Assembly: GCF_964204645.1 (NCBI RefSeq)
Contig: NC_134029.1
Location: 9,104,850-9,168,849, forward strand
Source of the DNA: Tubulanus polymorphus
Taxonomy: Eukaryota > Nemertea > Palaeonemertea > Tubulaniformes > Tubulanidae
Direction: 5' to 3'
DNA length: 64,000 bases
A model generated the notes under the pieces. It was not told where the DNA came from. It saw only the letters and a list, made by a program, of their open reading frames with translations, and did no database searches. Position numbers and translations under genes: made by a program. Below are positions 22,816-46,200 of the stretch, piece by piece; within the stretch, counting starts at the first letter, position 1, and every line of letters begins with the position of its first letter.

Positions 22816-23881
22816 CTATTGGATGAAATAATGTTCTAATTCGACGTCTCCTTCGATGGTGAGGTTAATGGCAGACGATTCGGTTAGTCCATGATGTGGA
22901 CACCATTGACGTTAACAGAGAAAATATCTGATTAAAATGTATATAAATAGTTTTATCGTCGATAGGAAAATTCTTAAAGGTGTCGAAAGTAATCTGCAGC
23001 GTGGAATAAACTCCCCCGGTCAGTTTTTGAAAGTGTGCAGATAAAATGTATAATTTCATGTGTTTTTAGTTCATTTATCACTTCAAAAATAATTATCAAT
23101 ATCGAGTGTCTAAGGGAGGGCAAAATGTTACCTCCACAATCCATCCCCCAACCCCTGCCCCACTCCAAACAGCCAACTTTTGCCCCCACCCTGAATTTCA
23201 AGAACCATACCTCATATCCTCCTTCTTAATCTGCTGCTAAATAAAGGTCGAAACGTCGTCCGAGGGCAAACGGGGAACCCCCCGGTCGAATTTAACCGGT
23301 TCCCTCGGTCCTAATCCAGGATCGGAAAAAATGTTAAATAAAGAACTTAACTTAAGATATCATTACCACCACTGATCTTATAGGCTTAATCATCAGAGTT
23401 CACATGATACGAAACGGGGAAATCTTACCTAAAAAGAGGTACACTTCTTATAAAATAATCGAAAGTTGCAGAGCCCGGAGGCTGCACGTTCTCTCTCAGA
23501 GATAGCTGCAGAAGTGAGTGATGTGGCATGCTGGGGACTCCGATTCGGGGTTTCTCAACACCTGTAACACACCAATCACATCATTGACATAAGAACGTAT
23601 CCTCTACGTTTTGGGACCCCACAACCATGTGGAACTCTTAACAAAATAAATCATATATAGAAAAAGTGGTGCTAGTACTGGCGAAAATTCATACACAGGA
23701 AATAGCATGACTCAAATATGATAGGGTACTCCCTCACAGTGCCAATGTCCGGCGCCTTCCTAGCACGGACGCGCCAGCCACCGATGTCCGCTCTCGCATC
23801 GTAGTAGAAAACCCAGATTCCGTCCTGGTATTTCAGGTTGACGTTGAAACGTTTGCAATCGTCGTGCAGAGATCCTCGAAT
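22816..23881 (-). pseudogene. Galectin-like gene remnant, broken
   Basis: On the minus strand, 23881-23738 is a well-formed 48-codon exon (acceptor TTCTAG, donor GTGAGG). It begins IRGSLHDDCKRFNVNL and continues with WVFYYDARADIGGW; the DCKRF.VNL pattern is that of the first half of a galectin carbohydrate-recognition domain. Further down, 23059-22865 contains QIFSVNVNGVHIMD, resembling the galectin F.V.VNG.H strand. An in-frame TAA follows, and after a frame change comes LTIEGDVELEHYFIQ with a stop at 22818-22816. A stop plus a frameshift in the conserved half points to a pseudogene. The base before the first exon reads as an in-frame TAG, which is either the acceptor or another stop. Family assignment rests on motif patterns only. 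Confidence 0.4.
23225..23345. repeat. Stem-forming sequence with GGTCGAAACGTC core
   Basis: AAAGGTCGAAACGTCGTCCG is followed by a stem: CCGAGGG near 23260 pairs with CCCTCGG near 23312, and GGGGAACC with a later GGTTCCC. GTCGAAACGTC also occurs in the hairpin at 10.4 kb, so both may derive from the same kind of retroelement end. Confidence 0.35.
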
Positions 23882-24150
23882 CTAGAAATCCAAGTGCGGA
23901 TGATGCATGCAATGAGCGATGGCCTTCCTCAGCGGAAGCGCCTTAGATTAAACTGATTAATCAAATATGAATGAATAAATTATACACTTATGCTTTAGCC
24001 TAATCGCAGTAAACCTCGCCGAGACAAAATTTGGAAATTAGCGTAACAGACTAAAATCTTCCGTAGCCCCATTCTCTTGTTACATTTTTCTTCCTTAACC
24101 AATTTTGTAGGGCCTAATAACGTCCAAACGTCCAATAATATACGTTTTTT
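23882..24150. other. No feature recognised
   Basis: AT-rich stretch between the galectin-like remnant and an inverted repeat. No exon was identified. Confidence 0.3.
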
Positions 24151-24156
24151 CTACCC

Positions 24157-24348
24157 GTCAATTCCGTGACGCCTGTTAAACACATGTATGATTGCAGATT
24201 GTATCATTTTAAGGGAAATCCGCGCCTGCTACCCTGGCACAACGGTCACATGACACTTCTAAGGCTTTAGGCTTTTAATCTGCCTTTGCTCATAAAAAAT
24301 GTCAATTCCGTGACAATCGCACGTATTTAAGTGTCACGGAATTGACAT
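24157..24348. repeat. Three copies of GTCAATTCCGTGAC, two forming a perfect hairpin
   Basis: GTCAATTCCGTGAC occurs at 24157-24170 and 24301-24314. Its inverse lies at 24333-24346, making 16-bp perfect arms (24299-24314 and 24333-24348) around an 18-base loop. A diverged fourth copy (GTCATGGAATTAAC) lies near 24450. These may be element ends or a solitary hairpin. Confidence 0.65.
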
Positions 24349-24669
24349 TACTTCGAGACTTATTCAGTATTGCAAAAATTGACGGTTCTGGCTGTGCACA
24401 TAATGATGATCCTATATGATTCATAAAATTTTGAATCAATTCCACTTAGAGTCATGGAATTAACAAATCAAACAGGTTTATTAAACGAGCTAATTTTGCA
24501 GTCTTCCTTGCAAAAAGTATTTCGAGCTTTAAAACATATATATGGGAATATTTATAGGACTGGAGGACTGGATGACCAAACGACTGGATGATTGAGTAAC
24601 TGGATGACCAAACGACTGGTCGAATGAATGCCGTTGATGACAGGTCGACGGATGACCGAGCGGACTGGA

Positions 24670-25240
24670 TGACTGGTTCAATGTGGTGGTGGTGGTGGTG
24701 GTGGTGGTGGTGGTGGTGGTGGTGGTGGTGAGGAGGGCGAAGAGGGTGGTTATGATGATGATGGGGATGATGGTGATGGAATTGATAGTCATGAGGAAGG
24801 AGATGATGGTGGTGGTGCTGATGATTGTGATGTTGGAGAAGGTGATGTTGATGCTGGAGGGGATGGTAGTGATGTTGGAGACGGTGGTGATGGTGATGCT
24901 GGAGAAGGTGATGCTGGTACAACTGGAGATGGTGGTGATGCTGGAGGCGATAGTGCAGATAATGATGATGCTGGAGAAGGTGGCGATGCTGCAGATGATG
25001 GTAGTAATGATGATAGTGATGCTAGAGAAGGTTATAATGGTGATGATGCTGGTGTTATGGTAGAAATACTGGACAAGGTGAGGGTGGTGATGATGGAGGG
25101 GTTGGTGATTATGGAGACGGTGATGATGATAGTAGTGATATCATGTTGAAGCTGATGCAAGTGATAGAGATGACGCTGATGGTGTTGATGCTAGAGAAGG
25201 TGATGGAGATGATGGTTCTAGGTTGGATTGTGGAGATGGA
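24670..25240 (+). repeat. GGT microsatellite grading into a GAT/GGT-rich minisatellite
   Basis: About 16 pure GGT units near 24683-24729 are followed by roughly 500 bp of irregular units such as GATGCTGGAGAAGGTGATG and TGGTGATGATG. The long Val/Met-rich plus frame and His-rich minus frame across it follow from the triplet repeat and have no recognisable protein, so I do not treat them as genes. Confidence 0.8.
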
Positions 25241-25735
25241 GAATTTAAAAAACTGAATTTTTCACGATCCATGATTTAAAGAAGATAAAATTCACCAGCA
25301 TTCATCCGACAACGATGTACCGTATCGACGAAGTGAAAGACCGAGTGAGGAATTCCTGGGAAATCGCAACAAATATTGGAAATTGTAAAAATCACATTGC
25401 GTTTCATGCACTAATTATGTAAACACTAACCCTCCCCCTAAAATAGGTATGTACATTTTGAGCTCACCCCGTACGTTTTTGTATGGATTTTTGAACCCCC
25501 TACGGACGTACGTACTTTATCCACGGTCTCTAGCTATCTACCATACACCATATTATATCAAAATGAGTACAATACATGTGCTTCAAAACTGCTCCTTGTG
25601 GGATGAGAACAAATTTCGAGGTATTCCAAACAGACAGACGAATGCGTCGATACGAGGATCCACTGTAGCCCAACTTAAATATCCAGGCGCAAATCAATAA
25701 CAACAAAATCACCAAAAACAAGAATCAATTTGGTT
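25241..25735. other. No feature recognised
   Basis: The gap between the minisatellite and the 3' end of ABCE1. No exon or repeat was identified. Confidence 0.3.
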
Positions 25736-25746
25736 AAAGCCCAATA

Positions 25747-25752
25747 TTTATT
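25747..25752 (-). terminator. Candidate ABCE1 polyadenylation signal
   Basis: AATAAA on the minus strand 476 bases beyond the ABCE1 stop codon. It would give a 3' untranslated region of about 500 bases. Other AT-rich sites near 26050 are possible. Confidence 0.4.
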
Positions 25753-26227
25753 CCACCATTAACATTCTCCGTGTCCCAGTTACAAAAAGTAACACCGAAG
25801 CATCACACAAATGTTTGAAAAACTTGACATCTATTTTTATTTCTTAAATCAATTCCAGCGGTTCATTCCAGTCAGGACCACCTCAGTAAAACCCAGTTTA
25901 GTTAAGACAGGTCTTAAGCCAATTTAGAAGAGCGATTTACAATAAACGATACATTTTGGGTGTTTCCATCATAACTATCACCATGACTACTGTATCATCC
26001 GTAGAGTGGCAAAAAGGACACAGGGCCTGAAAAGAAAAAAAAACATATATAATTAATAAAACAACAAAACTTGTTTTGTGTTAATTCAAATCAATTGAAA
26101 TCCACTACGATGTCTAAAAATCTTTTAAAATCCTGCTGCTCAGGAAAATAATATCTTATTTTACTAGAATAATATCTCATACCTAACACGATTGGCAATA
26201 TCAGGATGAATCACAACTCGAATGGCT

Positions 26228-37019
<10,792 letters not shown>

Positions 37020-38887
37020 CTTTCAAGGTCAGTACTCCTGAAATGCACAGAATAACTAAGATCTAAACGCATTTTAAACGAAACTGGTTATTTTGTCATA
37101 TGGTGCAATACGAGCCAGGGACTATTTTCAGAAAACCAATAGATAAATTAGGGGCCATTCAGAACACGAGGCTAGAATTGAGTAAATACCATACAGAATT
37201 AGACAGATCTTGGAATTTGAAGATGCATCGAACCGGCCAGTTGTTTGATGCTGGTTTATGGGTCCTGATTATAAACACTGACACTTTTTGCTTCATCATC
37301 AAACCCCTCACATAATCATCCTTTAGTGAAAATGAACTAGAAAACATTCTAATCTTGAGAGTATTATCTATATGTATGTAAATAGCTCTCGATATACCAC
37401 CTCTCACCCTCCACCATAACGCCAACGAAATCCTAGAACAGCCCTATTCGAACTCAAAGAAAAAACGTTTTTTTATACCGCCAACCATCTTTAATAATCT
37501 TTAATCAATGTTGTTTGCCGTCTATTAAGAACCGAAAACACAACAAGCTTTAGGCTAACTGAAGTTAGAGCAGTGGCAGATTCCTGAACACGCCCCAAAA
37601 ACTTTGAGGGACCGTCATCCCTAAAAATTCCGTTTCAAAAGTTTCCGTGTTTCAGATGTATGACCGCGTTTCAGACCCAATGACAGTATAGTCTTACAAG
37701 ACAGTGTCAGTGTAGTCTAGCAATAGAGAGGTAGGACGACACTACCAGTACTGTTGCGAATCTTCGATATTGAGCCGACCTTCCTTAATCAGCCCTCTAC
37801 TGTGCATGTAAACCCATCAGCTAATTATAATATATCATAATTTGTGAAGTAGGTAGGGTCCAGAGCCAGGTCCAGGAGCGCAGATCGAATGAAGAAGGGA
37901 GGAGGGAGACCCATTCATTGGATTCATGATTCATTCATCATCTGACATCTGATCGTCGATTTGAATTGAATGAATTGGGGTCGATTGATCCGAATTCCCA
38001 GCCTATTTCACGAGTAAAATAATATCAGCTGGTTCTTAAATAAATACCCGTCTTAAAAGTGAACCGTCTGATGTTGATCAGAGACCATAAACAGCTAAAA
38101 TTCACGGCGATCCTATTTTATACGAGACAATATGGCATTTCCCATAGAATGATCCTCAGCATGCCGGCATATGGACATGTGCGACTAACCTGCCGTTAAA
38201 GACTTTCGATGCCTCTGAGAGCATAGGGCTATGCCAATCTTAAGATAAAACTACAATTCTCTGTAATTCTTTAATAATTCTCACTTCCAATACTATCTTT
38301 GACGTATTGTATCTATGAATTCTCACTTGTATGCCTTAAAATGATAAATGCGTATGTATCTGCTGATTTGTCTTGTGCAAAATAAGTGTCAATAAAGCGA
38401 ATTGATTTGGATCTGTTACGGAACTCTTGTCCGACGCGCCGCAATCTCCGGTAGTTTCAGTATATCTCAACCGCGTAATCCGATAATCCGATAATCAGCA
38501 AGAAAACGTCGAAAACTTTGCTATTCAGCTGTCGATCTCGCTAGGCCGCTTTCAGTGTATGTCTTTGAACCGACTTTTGTGATTTTTTGCCATTTATGAC
38601 GTGACACTTCTAAACGCCTGTGTACTTTCCTCATAGAGAGGCGCCTATGTTTGTGTTGCAAATGATCTTGAAACTAAAATGAGGGGTATTTGCAAATCGG
38701 GAACCCGCGCCCAATACGAAAAAAGTTTGAAGTGGATATTTTGCCAAGATAGGCAGTGGATATTTTACGGTATACGGCTGAGTATTTATTTCCGCTATTT
38801 TACCGTACATATCGCTGATTGGCACAGAGGTGCGCGACATAGAAAATTCAAGGAAAGTGTGGAGAACAAGGTTAAAGAAAATAGACT

Positions 38888-38944
38888 AGAGCGAGAATCG
38901 AACCCGGCGCAGCGTCATACCATTAGTAGACCACCGGGCTCGCT
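38888..38944 (-). pseudogene. tRNA-like relic lacking an anticodon arm
   Basis: On the minus strand, AGCGAG at the 5' end pairs with CTCGCT at the 3' end. GCCCGGTGGTCTACTAATGG could serve as the D region, and GGGTTCGATTC is a good B box. The total is only 57 nt, and there is no room for an anticodon arm. This is a deleted tRNA gene or a SINE head rather than a working tRNA. Confidence 0.4.
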
Positions 38945-40077
38945 GAAAACCAACCGAATGTTTTAACTATCTATAGTACCTCACCTTACCCTAATCCTAT
39001 CCCTAGGGGTAAAACAGAACCCTCTGGACCCTCTTCTGACCCTCTCGACACTAACCCTATCGAAACCCTAACCCTAAACCCAATATAATGATTTTTTTTA
39101 TATATAGTAATAATGTACGGTAAAATAGCGGAAGTAAATACTTTGCCGTATACGGTTAAATATCCACTTCGGCCAAGATACGTATCTTATATGAACATTG
39201 TATTGTTCTCGCGCGATTCAACATTAAGGGGGGAAGAGATTAGGGTTTCGCCTTTGGGGTCCAGAGCAGAGGGTTAGGTTAAGGTTGAGTAGGCCTACTA
39301 GGTGCCTATGAAGTGAAAAATTACAGCCGGATTGCAAGAACCTCGAAGAATTGGCGCACCTTTGTGCACAGCGCAGTCAATTAGCCAATCAGAACAGCCA
39401 TTGGAAAAGTAGCATTAGGCACAGGAATAATGCTGCATTATTGACAAAAATGTCAGCTGCCGAAAGTTCGGCATTATTACTACCAAAAGTTAATTACAAA
39501 TTCAAAATTAACTTTTGACTTGCCACTCGTAGGGCCTATTCGAATACAAGAAGAAGCGTTGATTTTTTTTATTTCGATCTACAATGTTTCAGTCAGCCAT
39601 CACGACGTATAGGGCTTTCCTCCGCCAAATTTAGTGATTTCGAGACTGGATCCTTCATTTTCTCTTCTTACTCTGTCTGAGGCGACTCTTTCCTCGAATT
39701 AGCCGAACAGTACATGTAATCGGCAAAATAGCACAAACTTGGATAGTACCGTGTTGACAAAATATCAACTGCCTTATTAAATCAAATCACATTAGATATT
39801 CCCTAATATTCAATTCAGTGTTTATTCATCATAAAATCGTGGGTGATATGAAAATTGTAGAAGATATAAAAATCTTTTTTACATATTAGAAAAGATGATG
39901 TATAAAATTTGTACATAGAATAACTATGAAAGAGAAGATAGGATTTTACAAATTTTCTTAGGTCTACAACAATTCATCGTATTAATGATCCATGCCTCCG
40001 AATTTGCGTAGGACTACATCTGAAGGAATTGATTGGTCCTGCGAGATCCAAGGCAAGCTGATAAAGTAATAGCTCGC

Positions 40078-40258
40078 TTCTAATTGGCCGGGTCATTTTG
40101 TAAATCGCAATAAAATTTGTAATCAGTTCATTTCTCTAGCTGCCGGGTCTGTTATGGTTAGCTTGATTGTGATTTTAAAGATGTACAGGGTAGATAGCCG
40201 AAGGCTGGGTCAACTTAAAAGCACTGCAGAATTGAGAAACAAGGTATCAATTCTTTTT
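40078..40258 (+). repeat. Dispersed repeat, copy upstream of 53BP1-like exon
   Basis: This block shares ATTTCTCTAGCTGCCGGGTC, TGTTATGGTTAGCTTGATTG and AACAAGGTATCAATTCTTTT with 41166-41352, in the same orientation and at roughly 80% similarity by eye. A + strand open frame starting at 40154 runs through it into a real exon, but the frame start is repeat-derived and not the gene start. Confidence 0.6.
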
Positions 40259-40299
40259 AGGCTCTCATCATTAATCTTAAATTTTCTATATTTCCTCAG

Positions 40300-43200
40300 G
40301 GCTACTTTAAGTCTGCCGCAACGGATTTCCACTGAGATAAACGGTGTTATGCCATCAACTGAGACCGTTACCATCGGCCAATACAGTGGCAGCAGCGATG
40401 ACAGTCAGCACGAATCGAGTGAAGTGATCTTACAGGACCATGCCAGTGATCCTAGGTACGAGTTTGCGACTTAAGATAGTATCGAAAAAAAATAATTTGA
40501 GCCTTTGAAAAGAACTTGCTGTCTTCCTGTGAGTCTGTAACTACGTAGCCTATTTCTCATCCCACGACAGGGATTCAAACTTTATGACATCGATAGACTT
40601 GGCCACGGCATGAAGTCCCGTCAAACTAGACCGAGTGCGCAACAATGCTATCAAGTTCGAATCCTTACTGCGAAGGATGTATATTTCTAATTCTATCAAT
40701 TCGGTCGACAGAGATTGCCATATTAAGCAGCAAAAATGGTTTTGAAGTGGCATTGGATTAAATAGCATTGAATTTGAATCAGCAGTGCTGTTAGGAACCC
40801 TGTAATTACACGTACTACTCCTACAGAGTTTCTAATCGATTTTTTCAGGGATGTGTCCAGTGCTGAGAGTGAGGGCATGGGAGGCATAAGTGGTGCCTCA
40901 ACTGCCATTGTCAGTGATGATGAAAGTCATCGTCATCCCAGATTGCAGCAGGGTATGTACGTACCGTCCTTCATTGAAAAAGATTCTTGGTGAAATCTTT
41001 CCATCCATTGACTTGTTTTACATTTTACAACTGGCTTAAAGAACCTCTGAAAGTAGTGAGTCAGTAGGTCAGTTTGTATAGGTTATAGTCCCTACAGTAG
41101 ACTCCTCTCAGTTCGGATCTGATCAACTTGCATAACTTTTTAGGCTAAAAGATTGACGCCTTGTTTCTCCTAAATGGCTAGGTCACTTTTGTAAACTGCC
41201 ATGAAATTTATAATCCATTCATTTCTATAGCTACCAGGTCTGTTATTGTTAGCATGATCACGATTTCTAGTAATGTACATGGTATATAGGGACATGGCCA
41301 GGTCAACTTTTTAAGCTCAGCAGAAATGAGAGACAAGGTATCAATTTTTTTGGCCTAAAATGAAATGTTTTTAGCTACACTGTGACCAAACGTCAGCAGA
41401 TCTGATTGATAAGGGAGTTAGTCTGTCTATCGGTGCATCAATTTTTGCTTAAAATGGCTACTAGTCCTACAGTTTTTCTCAGATCAAGATGAACTTTGTC
41501 GCGATAACTAAATAAGGCCAAGGCCTTAAACGAAATAGAGCGGTTGTAAGCCCTAAAGTCACAGTGGGCTATTGCATTCATTTTTCGTTCATCTGTCTGT
41601 CCGTCTGAAGACAGAATCTAGTTTGTTGGGAAGTTTTCAAAACTTTGATATTTGGTCTTTTCTTGAGGTTTGGTATGTAGGCTAAGTATCCCTTAGGGCC
41701 TAGCATCACAAAAACAATAGGTTCCATAAAGAACAAGATGGCGGTTTGTCTCAGCTGCCACAACAAATCTATAAATCGGCTATAAAATTCTTTCCATGTT
41801 TGATTGAAGCAATGTTTTCGAGTATGGTCCTAACAAAATTGTGCTTGAAATGAATTTCAGAATCGGCCGAGTTTCTAAGTCCAGCGAGAAATAGCAGTAG
41901 TTTTCATGTACCGGCGATTAGCAGTCTGGAGAGTAGTACCGTTAGTTCTTTGAGTGCGATTAGTGATTCTGATCAACCGTCCGAGTAAGTCACAAAATAA
42001 CAGGAAATATGTTGATCAAACAGTATTGTACGTAACTAGAAATTAATGTTCTCTGTTCATGCACCTTCACTTTGGAACTCTCACGAACTATCCCGATGCT
42101 TTAGCTTTAAGACCCATCTCAAAACAATTATGTTCTATGCAGCATACCATTGAACTCTCGGAAAGCACATTTGAACTCTTTAAAGGGCTTTATAAATGAC
42201 GTTATTATTAAATTCCTGACTAAGATTCTCAAGATTCAGTCCAAATTAATGTGTTGGTTTCATAGGGCCTATTTAGGGTTTGACAGGAAAGGTTTTGGAA
42301 GTCTTTCCCATCCTCCCTCAGTAGGAATTCGAACTAACATGTCTCCCCTTTGATATCCATGAATCCATTTGCGGTTCAAGATACCCATATCCTGCTATTT
42401 ATCAAGCGCCAATTCCAAGAAAAGACCCATCCTCCCTCTGCGGAGATTAGAACCTACTGGCTCTTCTTGCAGCACTTTGTATCGGCGCTTGCTTTAAGTA
42501 TACTGTATAGTAGGATATGTGGTATCTTAAACTGCAAATGGGTTCATCGATATCAAAGTTAAGTATATTTTTGTGAAATCTTACGAAGTCGGTTTTTTTC
42601 TGTTAACAATTACTTTTACTTCAGGCAATTCCAACTTGAAGGTAGCACTTTTCGCGAGGAAATCCAAAGTTTGGAAGAATTAGCGTCAACTCAACATGAC
42701 ATGTTCCAAGAATATGCAATGGAATGCGATGGTAAGACATTTAGACATCTCGACCCCATTATCGTATTATAGGCCATAGGGCTAGTTATTTTTGGCAATT
42801 CACCTGACTGAAACAATATCAGCTATATCGCATTATAGTCCTAACCCAGTATTAAGAAGCAGATTTAAAATTTGATAATCCAAAAATACTGTGGAGGTTA
42901 TGTTGTATTTTCATAGTTTTTCCATTGGTATCTCTATTGGTACTCTTAATATTTCAAAATGTACGTATTAAAGTAATAGTCCATGACATATTTTATCATT
43001 GTGGGCAGTTTCAAGGGGAATTTGTTTTTTTACACGTTCACCCCTTCACCAGGTGGTAATGAATATTGAAATTGTCTCTAAGTCGTTTTTAGCCCACTTG
43101 GGACTTTAGTCCCAGCGGGCTATTGCGTTCACTTTTCGTCCGTCGTCCGTCCGTTCGTCGTAGCGTCCGTCCGTCCGTAGACGGAATCCAGTTATTTTGG

Positions 43201-46200
43201 GAAGTTTTGAAGACGCTTCAAGGTAATGTCTTGATATTTGGGTTACACATGTATCTACCCTAGACACATCTTCAGCCCAAAAACTGGCCCTGTCAGATTC
43301 AAGATGGCCGACTGGCAGCCATTGTTGTTCGCCAAAATCAGCACTTTTTACACATTTTTGAACTTTTTGAGGGAAATTTTGAAGACGCTTTGATCAATTA
43401 CCTTGATCTTTCCGATATATGTGAATTCCCCCAGGGCCCATCAGCATAACAAAAATTGGGTCGATCGGACTCAAGATGGCCGTCCTATGACCTTTTTAGT
43501 GCCCAAAAATGTTAATTTTTGCCCAAATTCTGAGTCCTGTAGCTTCCTACTGGTTTATCATTTCTCATTGCAATTTGTGATGGGTATTCTTTGGAAAGGG
43601 ATGTTTTATACCTGAGACATGTATTTTTCATCAGCCAATTATGACGCAATTGGCGGCCATCTTGGTGTCAGCAGTACTGATTCGTAAGTGGGAAAAAGTT
43701 TTTCCACATTATATTGATACCTAAGCATATTTTGCTACCACAAACAATTAGAAAGTTGTAGCTTATAACGTGTTCTATGATTGTGGTGAGTTTCAAGGTC
43801 ATTGGTTTTTCTATATGGCCACCAGGGAGCGTTGAATAATGCAATATCTTAGTATTTCTATATTATATTCGTATCAATGCATATTTTGTAACCACAATCA
43901 ATTGCAAAGTTGTAGCTCATGACATCAGCTATGATTGTGGCAAGTTTTAAGGCCATTAGTTATTCTATATGGTCACCAGGGGGCGTTGAATAGTAGAATA
44001 ACTTAGTATTTCCTTATTATATTGTTACCTAGGCATATTTTGTTACCATGATCAATTGCAAAGTTGTAAACCATGACATGTTCTATGATTGTGGTGAGTT
44101 TCAAGGTCATTGGGTTTTGAATATGGTCACCAGGGGGCGTTGAATAGTAGAATAACTTAGTATTTCCATATTAAAGTGGTAACGAGGCATATTTTGTTAT
44201 CACAATCAATTACAAAATCGTAGCTGCTGATATGTTCTATGATTGTGGTGAGTTTCAAGGTCATTGGATTCTGTGGTCACCAGGGGGTGTTGAATATTGA
44301 AATTGTTAGATTGTTGAGCATTTGGAACCACTTCCCAAGTGGGCATGGTGTCCCTGGACCCCTAGTCTAGAATATCTCTAGTTCCTAAGTGGACATAGTT
44401 TAAATCTTTGTTTATTGCACATTTTAGATGATGTTTCTAATAGATCGGAACCTAGATCAGAAGCGGTGAGTATAAAGGCCTGTATTTAATGAGGGGAAAC
44501 AGTGCAGCGAGTACAAAGGGCTGTATTTAATGAGGGGAAACGGTACGTGTGCGTGTACGTCGTTCCTAAAATTCCTAAACTATTCTAGAATTCGGAAATT
44601 CTGTTTCTAGTGGTTAATACTAACCATGAAATTCTAAGTTTCCATCTCCGAAATCGACAGATTTCCCCCATCTGAAATTGAAATTACCAGCCCACAACTT
44701 GTTTTTTAAAATTACCTATGCATTAGTCACTCTGTATAGATATCGAACCTCTTAAACCACTGATTTTGAAATTTTCAGCAACAAATGGCATTAGGATGGT
44801 CTGGAAGTGGTGATAATTCTATTAATCCGCTGTCACAGCCAGCAGAGTCACAGGTAAAATGGCTTTTAATTTCTACTTTCTAAAATAACTGTATTTGTTC
44901 ATCAGGGGGCATTGAATATTGAAGTTTTCAGATTGTCAAGCATTTCACGAAGTGGGCATGGACTCCTAGATTTTATATAGATCACAAATCTTGGTATATG
45001 GGTACATAATGCATATGTAAAACATGCTTTCTGGCATATTTAGTTCATAACAACTACCATCAATAGTGAAAGAACACATTGTGAGAACATATAAGTGAAT
45101 ATATTCTTAAACCATACTTAAAGCTATTTTGACTAAACTTTGTGTCAAGTACTTTGTTGTACTTAGTAGCCCATAGTAACACGCTACCTAGTAGAATTCG
45201 ACATTTTTTCCTTCATAATAAAAGTAATCACCAGCATAATACTCGGCAACGAAATTATCCATGTTTTGAGCAGCATACCAAAAGTATCTACAATTTCTGC
45301 GCCTCATTCCGAATCGATGGTAAAATGCCCCAAAATCACTCTAAGAGATTCTCGTACATTGAAATCTCTACGTTCAAACTTCAAAATTGTTTCGTTAAGT
45401 AGATATTGACCTCATAGTCTGGCTTCCTTTCGTAATTCTTTAAGGGACCTTCATTTAGTATGTACGCATTGTTTCATGGATTTTGGTCCCTCCCCCTTTG
45501 CACAAGGTCAGTCATTTTTTCCTGTGTCTTGGAGTGCTCGCTTCCTTGGCCCCTCCCCTACATGCGTACATACTAAATGAACGACCCCATATAATGCTAT
45601 TTGATGTATTCTGTTAATTTAATTCATATATTAGGGGATTATATTTTACCCCCTTCCCGCCATTTGTAATTTTTGTAAATTTGAATGTGTGAATGTGTGC
45701 ATGATTGATGAATATATGTGTTTTGACCGCGTGTGAGGGATAGGTGTCTCATACCCGACAAGCAGCCTTGCTTTAACCCATTAGCACTCAAGCCGCCCGT
45801 ATCCGCCCTGCCTATTATTCCTCAAGCCGCCCGAATCTGCCCCGGCACTTTTTTGTATGCTGCACAAAAACGGTTATAGTGGGTATCGAACCCATTAGCT
45901 TATGATAACCTACACACCTAAGTCCTCGAAATACCAAACAGAAATCAACATCCTCCTATTTCAATTTCTTGAGTATTTTCGAGTTTGAACATGACACATC
46001 TCTTCAAATCCAAGTAAGTTTGGATGAATTTTGGAGGGCCAAAAGGACACGATTTTGGCTGCCCACCTCATCAAATCTTACATCATATGAAAGCCTTGAC
46101 CATTTACGACAAAAGAACACAAACTTGTAATGCATAGAAATACACAGCAAATGAGTTATTCGGTATCATGATGAACTTGGATTTTGCCTTGAATTTTCTG

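Larger units (their letters stand above)
37020..40299. other. Intergenic region between divergent ABCE1 and the 53BP1-like gene
   Basis: No coding exon was recognised. Contents: a region with CCCTAACCCTAAACCC near 39065; the tRNA-like relic at 38888-38944; and the first copy of a repeat (40078-40258) that recurs in intron 2 of the 53BP1-like gene. The promoters of both genes, and the missing first exon(s) of the 53BP1-like gene, should lie here. I could not pin them down. Confidence 0.4.

Noticed and set aside
24452-25063. Long His-rich (minus) and Val/Met-rich (plus) open frames
   Set aside because: They come from a GGT/GAT trinucleotide repeat tract, which keeps frames open without coding. 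No start context, splice sites or domain were seen.
39050-39085. Interstitial telomere from CCCTAACCCTAAACCC
   Set aside because: Only two to three units, expected by chance or from a small repeat; the same holds for 6306-6320.
40154-40299. ATG at 40154 as the start of the 53BP1-like protein
   Set aside because: The frame from 40154 to 40299 lies in a dispersed repeat also found at 41166. A good acceptor (TTTCCTCAG) ends it, so this part is intron or upstream sequence.
45880-45935. tRNA T-arm-like sequence (GGGTTCGATACCC on the minus strand)
   Set aside because: It lies inside the piggyBac-type MITE, with no A box or paired acceptor stem. Probably chance or SINE-derived.
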